Positions 34,729 through 43,584 of a DNA stretch of 64,000 bases are shown piece after piece. The translations under genes were made by a program, and so were the position numbers. A model generated the notes under the pieces. The model worked only from the letters and a program-made list of their open reading frames with translations. It was not told the DNA's origin and ran no database searches. This stretch comes from Lentzea aerocolonigenes (GTDB taxonomy: Bacteria; Actinomycetota; Actinomycetes; Mycobacteriales; Pseudonocardiaceae), in NCBI RefSeq assembly GCF_000974445.1, contig NZ_BBOJ01000006.1:124001-188000 (forward strand), in the 5' to 3' direction. The first letter of the stretch is position 1. Every line of letters starts with the position of its first letter.

Positions 34729-35759
34729 GACCTTTCGAGAAGGCGGCGGCAGCCCTCGGCGATCCGCGCGCGATCGGGCACGTACGCCTTCTCGAGGACC
34801 GGGGAGAAGGGAACCGGGGAGAAGGGGGCGCCGATGCGCAGGACCGGCGCGTCCAGGTGGTCGAAGGCCGCGTCCTGGATCTGGGCGGCGATCTCCGCGC
34901 CGAGTCCGCCGAAGGTGACGGCCTCGTGCACCACGAGCGCCCGGTTGGTCCGGCGCACGGAGGCGAACATGGTCTCGGTGTCCAGGGGCTGCACGGTACG
35001 GGGGTCGATCACCTCGATCTCCACCCCCTGAACCGCGAGTTCGTCGGCCGCCGCGAGGGCCTCGCCCACCATGCGGCCCAGGGCGATGACGGTGACGTCG
35101 GAGCCCTGCCGCGCGGTGTGCGCCTGGCCCAGCGGAATGCCGTAGATCTCCTCGGGCACCTCGCCGGCGCTGCCCAGCAGGACCTTGTTCAGCATCACGA
35201 CGACCGGGTTGTCGTCCCGGATGGCCGAGACGGTCAGGCCCTTGGCGGTGTACGCGTCGGACGGCATGACCACCTTGAGGCCGGGAACATGGGCGAGCCA
35301 GGCCTCCAGGCTCTGGCTGTGCTGGGCGGCTGCGCCGAGGCCCGCGCCGGAGGCGGTGGTGATGGTGAGCGGCACGGACAGGGCGCCGCCGAACATGTAC
35401 TTCATCTTGGCGGCCTGGTTGACGATCTGGTCGAGGCAGACGCCGATGAAGTCCATGAACATCAGGTCGACGACGGGTCGCAGGCCACGCGCGGCGGCGC
35501 CGACACCGAGGCCGACCAGCGCGGCCTCCGAGATGGGTGTGTCGATCATGCGGCGGGGCCCGAACTCGTCGAGCAGGTTGTCGAACATGCGGAACACGCC
35601 GCCGTAACCGGCCACGTCCTCGCCGGCGACGAAGACGTTCTCGTCCTCGCGCATGGCCTGCGCGAGTCCCTCGTTGAAGGCCTTGACGTAACTCAGTTTG
35701 CGGGCCGTGCCGTCCGGCGCGGCGGCCCGTGCTTCGGTGATGGTGGTCATGGCGGTCAT
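34725..35759 (-). CDS. TPP-dependent dehydrogenase E1 beta subunit (AcoB/PdhB-like)
   Basis: A 344-residue transketolase-like E1beta. It shows the pyrimidine-binding glutamate region VFVAGEDVAGYGG (about 45), the segments PISEAALVGLGVGAAARGLRP and VVMPSDAYTAKGL, and the C-terminal transketolase domain with VIDPRTVQPLD. It forms the active site together with E1alpha. The ATG at 35759 overlaps the E1alpha stop (ATGA); ATG 35750 is an alternative. With its neighbours it closely resembles acetoin dehydrogenase E1 sets, though pyruvate- or branched-chain-type substrates cannot be excluded by eye. Confidence 0.93.
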   Translation of the reverse strand: MTAMTTITEARAAAPDGTARKLSYVKAFNEGLAQAMREDENVFVAGEDVAGYGGVFRMFDNLLDEFGPRRMIDTPISEAALVGLGVGAAARGLRPVVDLMFMDFIGVCLDQIVNQAAKMKYMFGGALSVPLTITTASGAGLGAAAQHSQSLEAWLAHVPGLKVVMPSDAYTAKGLTVSAIRDDNPVVVMLNKVLLGSAGEVPEEIYGIPLGQAHTARQGSDVTVIALGRMVGEALAAADELAVQGVEIEVIDPRTVQPLDTETMFASVRRTNRALVVHEAVTFGGLGAEIAAQIQDAAFDHLDAPVLRIGAPFSPVPFSPVLEKAYVPDRARIAEGCRRLLERS

Positions 35760-36766
35760 CCCGAGTAGACGTTGAGCAGCAGGTCGGCTGGGTCGGGCAG
35801 AGGGCTCGCCTCGGCGTACGCGATGGCCTCGGCGACCTCGTCGCGGGTGCGCTGCCACACCTCGTCCAGCTCGGCGCGCGTGGCGGTGCCGTCGGCGACG
35901 GCCCGGGCCTCCAGCAGGTCGATGGGGTCACGGGCCTTCCACTCGGCGACCTCCTCGTCCGAGCGGTAGGGGTGACGCAGTCCCTTGACGCCCTGGTGGT
36001 CGTAGAAGCGGTAGGTCTTGGCCTCGATCATCATCGGACCGGCGCCCGCCCGAGCCCGTGCGACGGCGTCGGCGGCGGCGCGGTGGACGGCGAGTGCGTC
36101 CATGCCGTCGACGATCACACCGGGCATGCCGTAGGCGGCGGCCCGGTCGGCGACGTCGGTGAGCAGCATGTGCCCGGACTGCGGGGTGAACTCCGCGTAG
36201 CCGTTGTTCTCGCAGACGAAGACCACCGGCAGGCCGAGGATCGCGGCCATGTTCGCGCCCTCGTGGAAGGCGCCGATGTTGGTGGCGCCATCGCCGAAGA
36301 AGGTCACAGCAACGCTGTCCTCGCCCTTGTACCGGGCGGCGAAGGCGGCACCCACGGCGATCGGGACGCCCGCCCCGACGATTCCGTTGGCGCCGAGCAT
36401 GCCGCGGGTGAGGTCGTTGATGTGCATGCTCCCGCCGCGGCCGAGGCAGGCGCCGGTGACCCGGCCGTACAGCTCGGCGTACATCTCACGCAGGCCGACG
36501 CCCTTGGCCACCGCGTGCCCGTGGCCCCGGTGGGTGGAAGTGATCTGGTCGTCGTCGCGCAGGGCCGCCATCACGCCGGCGGCCACGGCTTCCTGGCCGA
36601 CGTAGAGGTGCAGGAAACCGGGCAGTCTGCCCGCCTCCATGAGCTTGCCTGCCTCGGTCTCGAACAGCCGGATGCGCACCATGCGCTCGTGCAGATCCTT
36701 GACGACCTGCGCGGTTTCCTGGTTCGCGGCCGGATCGGCCGACTTCTTCGATGTCCTCTGAGCCAT
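35756..36766 (-). CDS. TPP-dependent dehydrogenase E1 alpha subunit (AcoA/PdhA-like)
   Basis: A 336-residue E1alpha. The thiamine diphosphate motif GDGATNIGAFHEGANMAAI is clear (about residues 175-195, from GDG to the conserved Asn), as is the substrate-side segment STHRGHGHAVAKG and GGSMHI. The ATG has GGGACGG just upstream. It is the first gene of the three-gene unit E1alpha-E1beta-E2 on the minus strand. The complex would decarboxylate a 2-oxo acid or cleave an acyloin such as acetoin to give acyl-CoA. The AcoA-like HRGHGH and KGKGGSMH-type segments favour the acyloin group. Confidence 0.93.
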   Translation of the reverse strand: MAQRTSKKSADPAANQETAQVVKDLHERMVRIRLFETEAGKLMEAGRLPGFLHLYVGQEAVAAGVMAALRDDDQITSTHRGHGHAVAKGVGLREMYAELYGRVTGACLGRGGSMHINDLTRGMLGANGIVGAGVPIAVGAAFAARYKGEDSVAVTFFGDGATNIGAFHEGANMAAILGLPVVFVCENNGYAEFTPQSGHMLLTDVADRAAAYGMPGVIVDGMDALAVHRAAADAVARARAGAGPMMIEAKTYRFYDHQGVKGLRHPYRSDEEVAEWKARDPIDLLEARAVADGTATRAELDEVWQRTRDEVAEAIAYAEASPLPDPADLLLNVYSG

Positions 36767-36821
36767 CGTCCGTCCCTTCGCCCCGAGCGAGGTGTAACCA
36801 GCGATCGGACTTTGTTGTATC

Positions 36822-36836
36822 GGTATACAGTAACTA
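36822..36836 (+). promoter_or_regulatory. candidate operator (CAGT motif), copy 3
   Basis: GGTATACAGTAACTA, 56 bases upstream of the E1alpha start. It shares TATACAGT with copy 1 and CAGTAACT with copies 2 and 4. Confidence 0.45.
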
Positions 36837-37420
36837 GCCAGGGGCACCTTACTGAAGAGGTTCTCTAATTACTATGGGCAGGACTCAACCGGCGTCGGGA
36901 CCGCCGCCACGCGCCCTCACCCGAGGCTGGGTCAGCTTGATCCAGCCACTGGACGGCACCTCGAGTCAGACGACGACGAGGAGCTGCCCGCCGAGTCCGG
37001 CCGAGCCGGCGATCGCCCGCGAGATGTGGGAGCGGCGCACGGGGGCACAGCCGAGCGCCTCACCGCAGAAGCGCTCCACCACTTCCAGGCCCCGCACCAC
37101 GACCCCCGCCTCGAAGAGGTGGACATCCGCGCCCGTCCGGGCGCCTCGACTGGACCGGTCGCCCCATCGGCCATCGGGCCACCTCTCCGCCGGTCTGCCC
37201 AGCCATCTCACCGAGTAGCTGGAGCCACTCAACAGAAAGATCCCGTCGAGCCGAGCGTGTCTCTTTCACAGAAGGCGGGGTGAGCTCTGGGATGCCGCCC
37301 CGCGAAGTTCAGCACTTACTATTGACACACACCACTAACTCCTGTTGTTGTGTCGGTCACAGCGCAGCTGTAGCACCAGGACCCCTTCACCAGCTCGCGG
37401 CTGGGAGGATTGAGGACACC
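36837..37420. other. 584-bp intergenic region, no supported gene
   Basis: Several overlapping frames exist but none has convincing start signals or a recognised product. One minus-strand frame (36966-37232) reads GADVHLFEAGVVVRGLEVVE and could be a gene remnant. A TTGACA hexamer at 37322-37327 may be the -35 of the Rieske gene downstream, followed by CACTAACTCC, which resembles half of the CAGTAACT motif. Confidence 0.5.
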
Positions 37421-38689
37421 GTGGTCCAGATCAATTCACCGGAGACCCGAACGGCGGACGACGATCGCCCCCTACCGCCCCCCGCTCCGGAATACACCTC
37501 ATGGATCGGCCAGGACCGCTCCACGGACGCCGCGGGCGTCGCGACGCGGCAGGACGCGGCCGAACTCGCCGAGCGTGTCGTCGAGCACTACATCAACAAC
37601 ACCACGCACGAAGCCGAGGAGCAGTGGACGGAACCCGTCGACAACTACCTCGACGCCGACCGCTGGCTGCGGGAGATGGACGCCGTCCACCGGAGCGTTC
37701 CGCTGCCCCTGGCCATGTCGTGCGAGCTCCCCGGACCGGGCACCTACAAGGCGTTGGACGTGCTCGGCGTCCCCATTCTGATCACCCGGGACCGCAAGGG
37801 CGTCGTGCACGCGATGATCAACGCCTGCCGCCACCGCGGCGCCGAACTCGTCGAGCCGGGCTGCGGCGTGGCGAAGCGGATCACCTGCCCTTACCACGCC
37901 TGGTCGTACGACCTGTCGGGCGAACTGCGCGGCGTGTACGCCGAGAAGACCTTCGGCGAAGTGCCACGCGAGAAGCGCAGCCTGATCCAGCTCCCCGTCG
38001 GTGAGCGCGCCGGCATCGTCTTCGTATCGCTGGATCCGGCCGCCGAGCACGACCTGGACGCCTGGCTGGGAGGCTTGCAGCCGCTCCTGGAAGGACTCCG
38101 CTTCGCGGACTGCCACCACTACGCGACCCGTGAGCTGACCAGCCCGAACTGGAAGATCACCCTCGACGGGTACCTGGAGACCTACCACTTCGCTTCACTG
38201 CACACGAAGACGGTCTTCGAGACGAACTTCTCCAACATGATGGCCCATGACACCTGGGGCCCCCACCAGCGTCTCGGCGCCGCCCTGCGACCCGTCGCCG
38301 ATCTGGTGGAACTGCCCCCGGAGCAGCGCGATCCGGGCGACGTCGTGGGAGCCATCTACTGGCTCTTCCCCGGTCTGGCCATCGCCGGCACCTGGCGCAA
38401 CAAGATCGCCGTGTCCCTCGTGATTCCCCGTACTGCCACCGAATCGGTGACCCAGCAGATCGTCCTGCTGCGCGAGCCTGCCGTCACCGAGGAGGAACGT
38501 CACGCCGCCGACCAGTTCGGCGAGTGGTTCTACGAGGTGGTCCGCGACGAGGACTACGCAACCACCTACGGAGTGCAGCGGGGGCTGAAGGCCCTCGCCG
38601 GAACCGACTTCGTCTTCGGACGCAACGAACCCGGGCTCCAGCACTTCCACCGCACCATCCACCGCCTCCTGGACGAGGCGTCCAGATGA
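37421..38689 (+). CDS. Rieske non-heme iron oxygenase, alpha subunit 1
   Basis: A 422-residue aromatic-ring-hydroxylating-type oxygenase. The Rieske [2Fe-2S] site is CRHRGAELV with the second pair in CPYHAW (about residues 130-155). The mononuclear iron site is in DGYLETYHFASLH (about 245-260), with the two His and an upstream acidic residue, and the N-terminal domain has GIVFVSLDP. GTG 37421 has GAGG five bases before it. It adds oxygen to an aromatic or polycyclic substrate with electrons from ferredoxin and reductase. Its stop overlaps the next open frame, so the SDR is in the same unit. Substrate unknown. Confidence 0.9.
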   Translation: MVQINSPETRTADDDRPLPPPAPEYTSWIGQDRSTDAAGVATRQDAAELAERVVEHYINNTTHEAEEQWTEPVDNYLDADRWLREMDAVHRSVPLPLAMSCELPGPGTYKALDVLGVPILITRDRKGVVHAMINACRHRGAELVEPGCGVAKRITCPYHAWSYDLSGELRGVYAEKTFGEVPREKRSLIQLPVGERAGIVFVSLDPAAEHDLDAWLGGLQPLLEGLRFADCHHYATRELTSPNWKITLDGYLETYHFASLHTKTVFETNFSNMMAHDTWGPHQRLGAALRPVADLVELPPEQRDPGDVVGAIYWLFPGLAIAGTWRNKIAVSLVIPRTATESVTQQIVLLREPAVTEEERHAADQFGEWFYEVVRDEDYATTYGVQRGLKALAGTDFVFGRNEPGLQHFHRTIHRLLDEASR

Positions 38690-38718
38690 CGAACCAACAA
38701 CCCTCGCAGGAGAACAAC

Positions 38719-39510
38719 ATGGTGGCTACGGGCAGCCTCGACGGACGTGTCGCAGTGATCACGGGCAGCACGCGCAGTATCGGCCGCGCCATCGCCGAGG
38801 CCTTCCTGGCCGACGGGGCAACGGTCGTGCTCAGCGGCCGCTCGGATGTCAAGGGCAAGCAGGCGCTGGAGGAGCTCCAGGCCGGCGAGAAGGCCGTCTT
38901 CCACGCCTGCGACTCGAACAGCCAGGCGGACATCGAGGCACTCGTCGACTGGACGGTCGAGCGCTTCGGCCGACTGGACATCATGGTCAACAACGTCGGC
39001 GGCACCGAGGGCTTCGCCCTGATCCACGAGCTGGGCGACGAGGCGTGGCACAAGGCGCTCGACCTGAACCTCAACGCCTACTTCTACGGCACCCGCCGTG
39101 CGCTGAAGCCCATGCTGGAAGGCGGCTGGGGGCGGGTCATCAACATCTCCTCGGTCGAGGGCAAGCAGGCCAACAAGCCCGCGATCAGCCACTACATCAC
39201 CAACAAGCACGCCATCCACGGTCTGACCAAGGCGACCGCCTTCGAGTACGGCACCCTGGGCATCACCTGCAACGCGATCTGCCCCGGCGCCGTCGACACC
39301 GACCTGATGCGTGCCGCGGGACCAGCCGCGGCCGAGGCCGAGGGCATCAGTTACGAGGAGTGGCTGGGCCGGTTCGCCGAGCACGCCGCCACCAAGAAGA
39401 TCACCACCGTCGAGCAGATCGCGGGAGTCGCCAGGCTGCTCGCGAGCGACGCGGGCGTGGGCATCACCGGCACGCTCATCAGCGTCGACGGCGGCACGGC
39501 GCAGTGGTGA
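38719..39510 (+). CDS. short-chain dehydrogenase/reductase 1
   Basis: A 263-residue classical SDR. It has the cofactor motif TGSTRSIGRAIA (about residue 13), NNVGG, the catalytic Ser in INISSVEG and the YITNK (Y-x-x-x-K) pair, and ends with the usual GTLISVDGG. It oxidises or reduces a hydroxyl/keto group with NAD(P). ATG 38719 is favoured by AGGAG six bases upstream; the in-frame ATG 38686, which overlaps the Rieske stop, would add eleven residues. Following the Rieske oxygenase, it may act on the diol or alcohol product. Confidence 0.9.
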   Translation: MVATGSLDGRVAVITGSTRSIGRAIAEAFLADGATVVLSGRSDVKGKQALEELQAGEKAVFHACDSNSQADIEALVDWTVERFGRLDIMVNNVGGTEGFALIHELGDEAWHKALDLNLNAYFYGTRRALKPMLEGGWGRVINISSVEGKQANKPAISHYITNKHAIHGLTKATAFEYGTLGITCNAICPGAVDTDLMRAAGPAAAEAEGISYEEWLGRFAEHAATKKITTVEQIAGVARLLASDAGVGITGTLISVDGGTAQW

Positions 39511-39542
39511 GCGGAGCAGCGGACAGCAGGAGCCCCATCACC

Positions 39543-41279
39543 ATGAAGCACTGGATCATCGACTGGCAGCGCAACGAGCGACTGCCCCACTACACCAGGG
39601 CCAACGCGGGCGAGACCCTGCCGGAACCGGCCAGCCCGCTGGGCTGGAGCCTGGTCTGGGGGCGCGGCCTGCAGGGCTGGCGCCGCGGCTTCGTCGACTT
39701 CGGCATCTACCGCGATGAGGAGGTCGCCGGCACCCGGCCCCCGTTCGTCGGAATCTTCGGCGGCTACTTCTACCTCAACCTCTCGCACCTGCGGCTGTTC
39801 GGCATCCGCATGGGGCAGACCGCCGACCAGATCGACGCGGCCTTCGTCGGCCAGCGCTCCGACACCCCGGCGTACGTGGCGCACCCCGACGACCAGGACG
39901 CGGACCTGACGGCCAAGGCCGGCGGGATCCTCCAGCAGATGCTCGGCCAGAGCGGCTACCCGGAGGCCGACGCCGACCACGAGCGGCTGCGCCGGATCCG
40001 CCGCGAGCGGCCCGACCTCTCGCGGTTGTCCGACGCCGAGCTGGTGGCGTGGGCGCGCGGCCTGCTCGACGACGTCGAGACGACCTTCCAACGGCACGTC
40101 GAGTCGTCGCTGCCCGCGTCGGTCGGACCCGCCATTCTCGGCCCGCTGTGCGCGAGCGTCGATCGTCCCGGCGCGATGCTCGATCTCATCGGAGGGCTGG
40201 GTGACGTCGACTCGGCCGCCCCCTCGGCGGGCCTGTGGGCGCTGTCCCGGCAGGTGGCGGCCTCCGCCGAACTGACGGCACTGTTCGACCAGGGCCCGTT
40301 GGCGGTCGAGCAGTCGCTCGAGGAAGCGACCGGGGACGTGACGGCGTTCCGGGACTCCTTCGCCGAGTTCCTCGCCGCGTCCGGCGACCGCGGCCCCAAC
40401 GAGTGGGACATCCACGCGCTGTCCTGGGAGGCCGCCCCGATCCAGGCGCTGTCCCTGGTCGACCGGATCCGGCACAGCTCCGACGGTGATTCCCCGGCCG
40501 CGCGGCACCAGCGGCTCACGGCACACCGTCAAGCGACGGCGGCGGAGGTCCGTGGGGCCCTCCCCGAGGACGTGCAGCCGATGTTCGACGCCGGAATGCA
40601 TGCGTCCAACGTGTGGATCCCGGCGCGCGAGCGAACCAAGGCGAACTGCGTCACCGTCATCAACGAAATCCGGATGGCGATCCGCGAACTCGGCCGGCGC
40701 GGTGTCGAGGCAGGACGCTTCGCTCAACCCGAAGACGTGATGATGCTGCTGGACACCGAGCTCGACGACTATGTCGCCGATCCGGACCGCTTCGGCCCCG
40801 TCATCGCCCAGCGGCTTCAGGAGTACGGCGAACTGCGCGAACTGGAACCGCCGTTCTTCATCGCGGACGACTCCCGGACCGAGATCGACAGCTGGCCGCG
40901 GCGCAGCGAAGAGCACACTGAGGCCGCTGTCGAGGGCGACGTGCTCAAAGGCGTCGGCGGCAGCTACGGCACGTACACCGGTAGGGTCCGGGTCGTCACC
41001 GATCCGGCCTCGTGCGAGGCGCTGGAGCCGGGCGAGGTGCTGGTGGCACCGATCACCGACGCCGCCTGGACCCCGCTGTTCCTCGTCGCCGGAGCGGCCG
41101 TCGTGGATGTCGGCGCGCTCAACAGCCACGCTGTCGTGGTCTGCCGTGAGCTGGGCATTCCCGCCGTCATCTCCGTCGAGGACGGTACGCAGCGGCTGCG
41201 TGACGGCATGGTGATCACGGTCGACGGTGAGCGGGGCACGGTCACCGTCGACGGCGTCCCGGTGGCCGCCCATCTCTGA
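39543..41279 (+). CDS. PEP-utilising-enzyme mobile-domain protein (stand-alone phosphohistidine protein)
   Basis: A 578-residue protein. Its C-terminal domain (about 480-578) is the swivelling phosphohistidine domain of PEP synthase/rifampin phosphotransferase type, with TDAAWTPLFLVAGAAVVDVG and the His in ALNSHAVVVCRELGIPAVI. The first 450 residues are helical and resemble the middle region of such proteins (for example MHASNVWIPARERTKANCVTVINE), presumably the substrate-binding part. There is no ATP-grasp domain and no PEP barrel, so it needs a phosphate donor. In phenylphosphate synthase and CreHI systems the His domain is also on a separate subunit. AGGAGC precedes the ATG. Confidence 0.82.
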   Translation: MKHWIIDWQRNERLPHYTRANAGETLPEPASPLGWSLVWGRGLQGWRRGFVDFGIYRDEEVAGTRPPFVGIFGGYFYLNLSHLRLFGIRMGQTADQIDAAFVGQRSDTPAYVAHPDDQDADLTAKAGGILQQMLGQSGYPEADADHERLRRIRRERPDLSRLSDAELVAWARGLLDDVETTFQRHVESSLPASVGPAILGPLCASVDRPGAMLDLIGGLGDVDSAAPSAGLWALSRQVAASAELTALFDQGPLAVEQSLEEATGDVTAFRDSFAEFLAASGDRGPNEWDIHALSWEAAPIQALSLVDRIRHSSDGDSPAARHQRLTAHRQATAAEVRGALPEDVQPMFDAGMHASNVWIPARERTKANCVTVINEIRMAIRELGRRGVEAGRFAQPEDVMMLLDTELDDYVADPDRFGPVIAQRLQEYGELRELEPPFFIADDSRTEIDSWPRRSEEHTEAAVEGDVLKGVGGSYGTYTGRVRVVTDPASCEALEPGEVLVAPITDAAWTPLFLVAGAAVVDVGALNSHAVVVCRELGIPAVISVEDGTQRLRDGMVITVDGERGTVTVDGVPVAAHL

Positions 41280-41293
41280 AACCGACCGAACGC

Positions 41294-41332
41294 CACCCTC
41301 GGGTCGCTGCCGTGCGCAGTGGCCCGAGGGTG
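41294..41332 (+). terminator. Rho-independent-type hairpin
   Basis: CACCCTCGGG and CCCGAGGGTG form a perfect 10-bp stem over a 19-base loop that has its own small CTGC/GCAG dyad. It starts 15 bases after the stop of the mobile-domain gene. Confidence 0.65.
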
Positions 41333-41557
41333 AGCCTGGCCGTCCGCAGCAAGGGCCTGCATCCTCGCCCAGCACATCCGCCGGAACACGCCGGGCGGCG
41401 AGCTCACGTGGTCGCCGGGCGCGACGACGACGCATTGCGGCGTACGCCGACGGCTGGCGCTTCACCCACCGCACGCTGACGCGCAGCTGGTCGGACGGCA
41501 ACCCTGCCGTGCTGGCCTGCCGATGGCGCAAGGTGGTAACACGAGGAAAGGACGACT

Positions 41558-41872
41558 GTGTCCGAGGAAATCATCGTCGCCGGATGGATGGAGTACGCGC
41601 CCGAGGAGCGCGACACCATGCTGGGACATCTCGTCGAGGTCCAGGAGCGGACCCTGGAGACGGAGCCGGGCTGCCTGGACTACGCCATCACGGCGGACCC
41701 CACCCAGGCGGGACGCATTCGGGTGTTCGAACGCTGGGTCTCCCAGCAGGCCCTCGACGAACACTTCACCACCCCGCACATCAAGGATTTCCGGACGGCG
41801 GTGGCCGGGCTGACCAGGGTGGGAGTCTCCCTGAACGTGCACAGCGTCGCCGAAACACGAACCATGCGTTGA
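41558..41872 (+). CDS. antibiotic-biosynthesis-monooxygenase (ABM) domain protein
   Basis: A 104-residue dimeric alpha/beta-barrel protein. The start EIIVAGWMEYAPEERDTML, the centre EPGCLDYAITADP and VFERWVSQQALDEHFTTPHI are typical of the ABM/YgiN family, which includes cofactor-free quinone-forming monooxygenases and heme-degrading enzymes. GTG start; GAGGAAAGG lies upstream. It stands alone after the terminator of the previous unit. In this setting a role in oxidising a phenolic intermediate is possible but not proven. Confidence 0.85.
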   Translation: MSEEIIVAGWMEYAPEERDTMLGHLVEVQERTLETEPGCLDYAITADPTQAGRIRVFERWVSQQALDEHFTTPHIKDFRTAVAGLTRVGVSLNVHSVAETRTMR

Positions 41873-42004
41873 GACCCCACGCCCTTAAGGCCAATGCCAG
41901 GAACTCAGGCGGCTCTGTGTTGGCTTGAGACAGAGGCGGGCGCGTACGCGTACGCCCTCGGTGTCCGGCATACCGAGCAAGCCGCTCAGGCCAGGCGTGC
42001 CGTC

Positions 42005-43036
42005 CTACGGGTCCGGCGTCAGCCTCACCAGCATTTTGCCGATGTTGCCGCCGCCGAGGAGGGAGAGCAGTGCCTCGGCCGCGTGCTCGAGGCCGTCCAC
42101 CACTGTTTCGCGGGCGACGATCCGGCCCGAGCGCAGCCAGCCCGCGACCCGCTGCTCGAACTCCGGCCGCAGGTCGTCGTGGTCGCGGACGATGAAACCG
42201 CACAACGTCAGCCGCTTGAGGACCGCTTGGATCAAGTGGTTGATGTCCGCGGTCCGCCGGCCGCCCCCGAACTGCGACATCATGCCGCAGAGGGCGACTC
42301 GGCCACCGGTCCGCAGCGCGTGCAGGGCCGCGGCGAGCTGCTCACCGCCCACGTTGTCGAAGTACACGTCGATCCCGTCGGGTGCCAGCCGGGCCAGCGC
42401 CTCGCGCACTGGCTGGGCACGGTAGTCCGCGGCCGCGTCGTAGCCGAACTCCTCGACCAGCAGGGCGCACTTGTCGGGCCCGCCGGCGGTACCGATCACT
42501 CGTTCCGCGCCCAGCATGCGCGCGAACTGGCCGGCGGCGGTGCCGACGGCCCCGGCAGCCGCCGACACGAAGACGGTGTCGCCGGGGCGCAGCGCCGCGA
42601 TCCGGGTCAGGCCCACGTACGCGGTGAATCCCGTCTGACCGAGCAGCCCCAACCAAGTAGGCAGCGGGGCGAGTCGCGGGTCGATGCGATCCGCCCCGTC
42701 GGTGTCCGCCCCCACCAGGACGGCCCGCTCCCGCCAGCCCAGCTGGTGACGTACGAAGGCACCCGGCGGTACGGAGGGACAGCGGCTCTCCTCCACGACA
42801 CCGAGGGCGCGCCCGTCGAGCGGTGATCCGGGGGCGAAGTTGTGCGTGTAGTGCTTCTCGGTGGTCTCCAGCCGCCCGCGCATGGACGGGTCGACGCTCA
42901 TGTAGAGATTGCGGACGAGGACCTGCCCCTCACCGAGGGGCGGCAGGGGGCGTTCCTCGACGGCGAAGTCACCGGGGATCGGTTCTTTCCCAGGTCGGCG
43001 TACGAGACAGACCACCCGGGTGGTGCGGGGTGTCAC
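42005..43036 (-). CDS. MDR-family NADP-dependent oxidoreductase (CurA/prostaglandin-reductase-like)
   Basis: A 343-residue zinc-free medium-chain reductase. The N-terminal domain has LYMSVDPSMRGRL, and the cofactor site AAAGAVGTAAGQFAR (about residue 155) is typical. The segment YFDNVGGEQLAAAL is the hallmark of the CurA/LTB4-dehydrogenase group, which reduces alpha-beta double bonds of enones. GTG start with AGGAG seven bases upstream, two bases after the end of the 71-residue gene; it is the last gene of a four-gene minus-strand unit that starts with the Rieske 2 gene. Confidence 0.9.
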   Translation of the reverse strand: MTPRTTRVVCLVRRPGKEPIPGDFAVEERPLPPLGEGQVLVRNLYMSVDPSMRGRLETTEKHYTHNFAPGSPLDGRALGVVEESRCPSVPPGAFVRHQLGWRERAVLVGADTDGADRIDPRLAPLPTWLGLLGQTGFTAYVGLTRIAALRPGDTVFVSAAAGAVGTAAGQFARMLGAERVIGTAGGPDKCALLVEEFGYDAAADYRAQPVREALARLAPDGIDVYFDNVGGEQLAAALHALRTGGRVALCGMMSQFGGGRRTADINHLIQAVLKRLTLCGFIVRDHDDLRPEFEQRVAGWLRSGRIVARETVVDGLEHAAEALLSLLGGGNIGKMLVRLTPDP

Positions 43037-43040
43037 CGGC

Positions 43041-43256
43041 TCACTCCTCCTGCTGCCGGGCGACGCGCCGCTGGGCGAACCGGCCCACCCAGCCGGCCAT
43101 CTGGAGGTCCGCGTGGCGCAGTTCGCCCGACAGCCAGCGGGCCTGGAAGTCGAAGATGCCCTGCGCTCCGGTCCCGGGATCGGTCACCTCGACCAGGCCG
43201 TCCTCGGTGAGCCGGTACACGTGCCCGGTCAGCGGGTGGATCACTTGCTTGGGCAT
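43041..43256 (-). CDS. 71-residue protein of unknown function in the Rieske unit
   Basis: A small soluble protein starting MPKQVIHPLTGHVYRLTEDG and ending in a charged RRVARQQEE. The first half predicts a short beta hairpin (VYRLTEDGLVEVTDP) followed by a helix (FDFQARWLSGELRHAD). No cysteine or membrane segment is present. It sits seven bases after the ferredoxin gene and directly before the MDR gene, so it is co-expressed with the Rieske oxygenase and ferredoxin. It could be a small accessory or coupling subunit; I do not recognise the family. Confidence 0.7.
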   Translation of the reverse strand: MPKQVIHPLTGHVYRLTEDGLVEVTDPGTGAQGIFDFQARWLSGELRHADLQMAGWVGRFAQRRVARQQEE

Positions 43257-43263
43257 GGACCCC

Positions 43264-43584
43264 TCACTCCTGCACTCGGCGGCGCACGCCGCGCTTGGTC
43301 ACGGTCACCGGGCCCTCGACCCGGAGCCGGCAGGCGAGCCGGGTCAGGCCGTCCGCCGGCTTGCGCAGGGCCTCGATGCCCTCGTGTTCCAGCGGACCCA
43401 CGGGCGAACAGTTCTCGGCACCCTCCTCCACCTGAACGAAGCAGGTGCGGCAGGTGCCCTTGCCGCCGCAGACGGTGGGCCAGCGGTAGCCGAGCCGCTG
43501 GGCGGCGGTGAACAGGTCCTCCCCGTCGAGGACGTCGATCTCGGCGCCGGAGGGCAGGATCGCCACCCGGTGGGTCACGGTCAC
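43264..43584 (-). CDS. plant-type [2Fe-2S] ferredoxin
   Basis: A 106-residue ferredoxin. The cluster ligands are seen in CGGKGTCRTC (C-x5-C-x2-C) and the later LTRLACRL. It carries electrons from a flavin reductase to an oxygenase. GTG 43584 overlaps the Rieske 2 stop as GTGA, which argues that this is the partner of that oxygenase. A suitable reductase with its own 2Fe-2S domain is encoded at 51904-52875; whether the separate ferredoxin is also used with it is unknown. Confidence 0.9.
   Translation of the reverse strand: MTVTHRVAILPSGAEIDVLDGEDLFTAAQRLGYRWPTVCGGKGTCRTCFVQVEEGAENCSPVGPLEHEGIEALRKPADGLTRLACRLRVEGPVTVTKRGVRRRVQE

Noticed and set aside
37026-37283. Small plus-strand frame between E1alpha and Rieske 1
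   Set aside because: No ribosome-binding site, no family, and overlapping frames in all phases; treated as non-coding.
39351-41531. 726-residue minus-strand frame antisense to the mobile-domain protein
   Set aside because: The plus-strand product has a clear phosphohistidine domain; the antisense translation is Arg/Val/Gly-rich and featureless.
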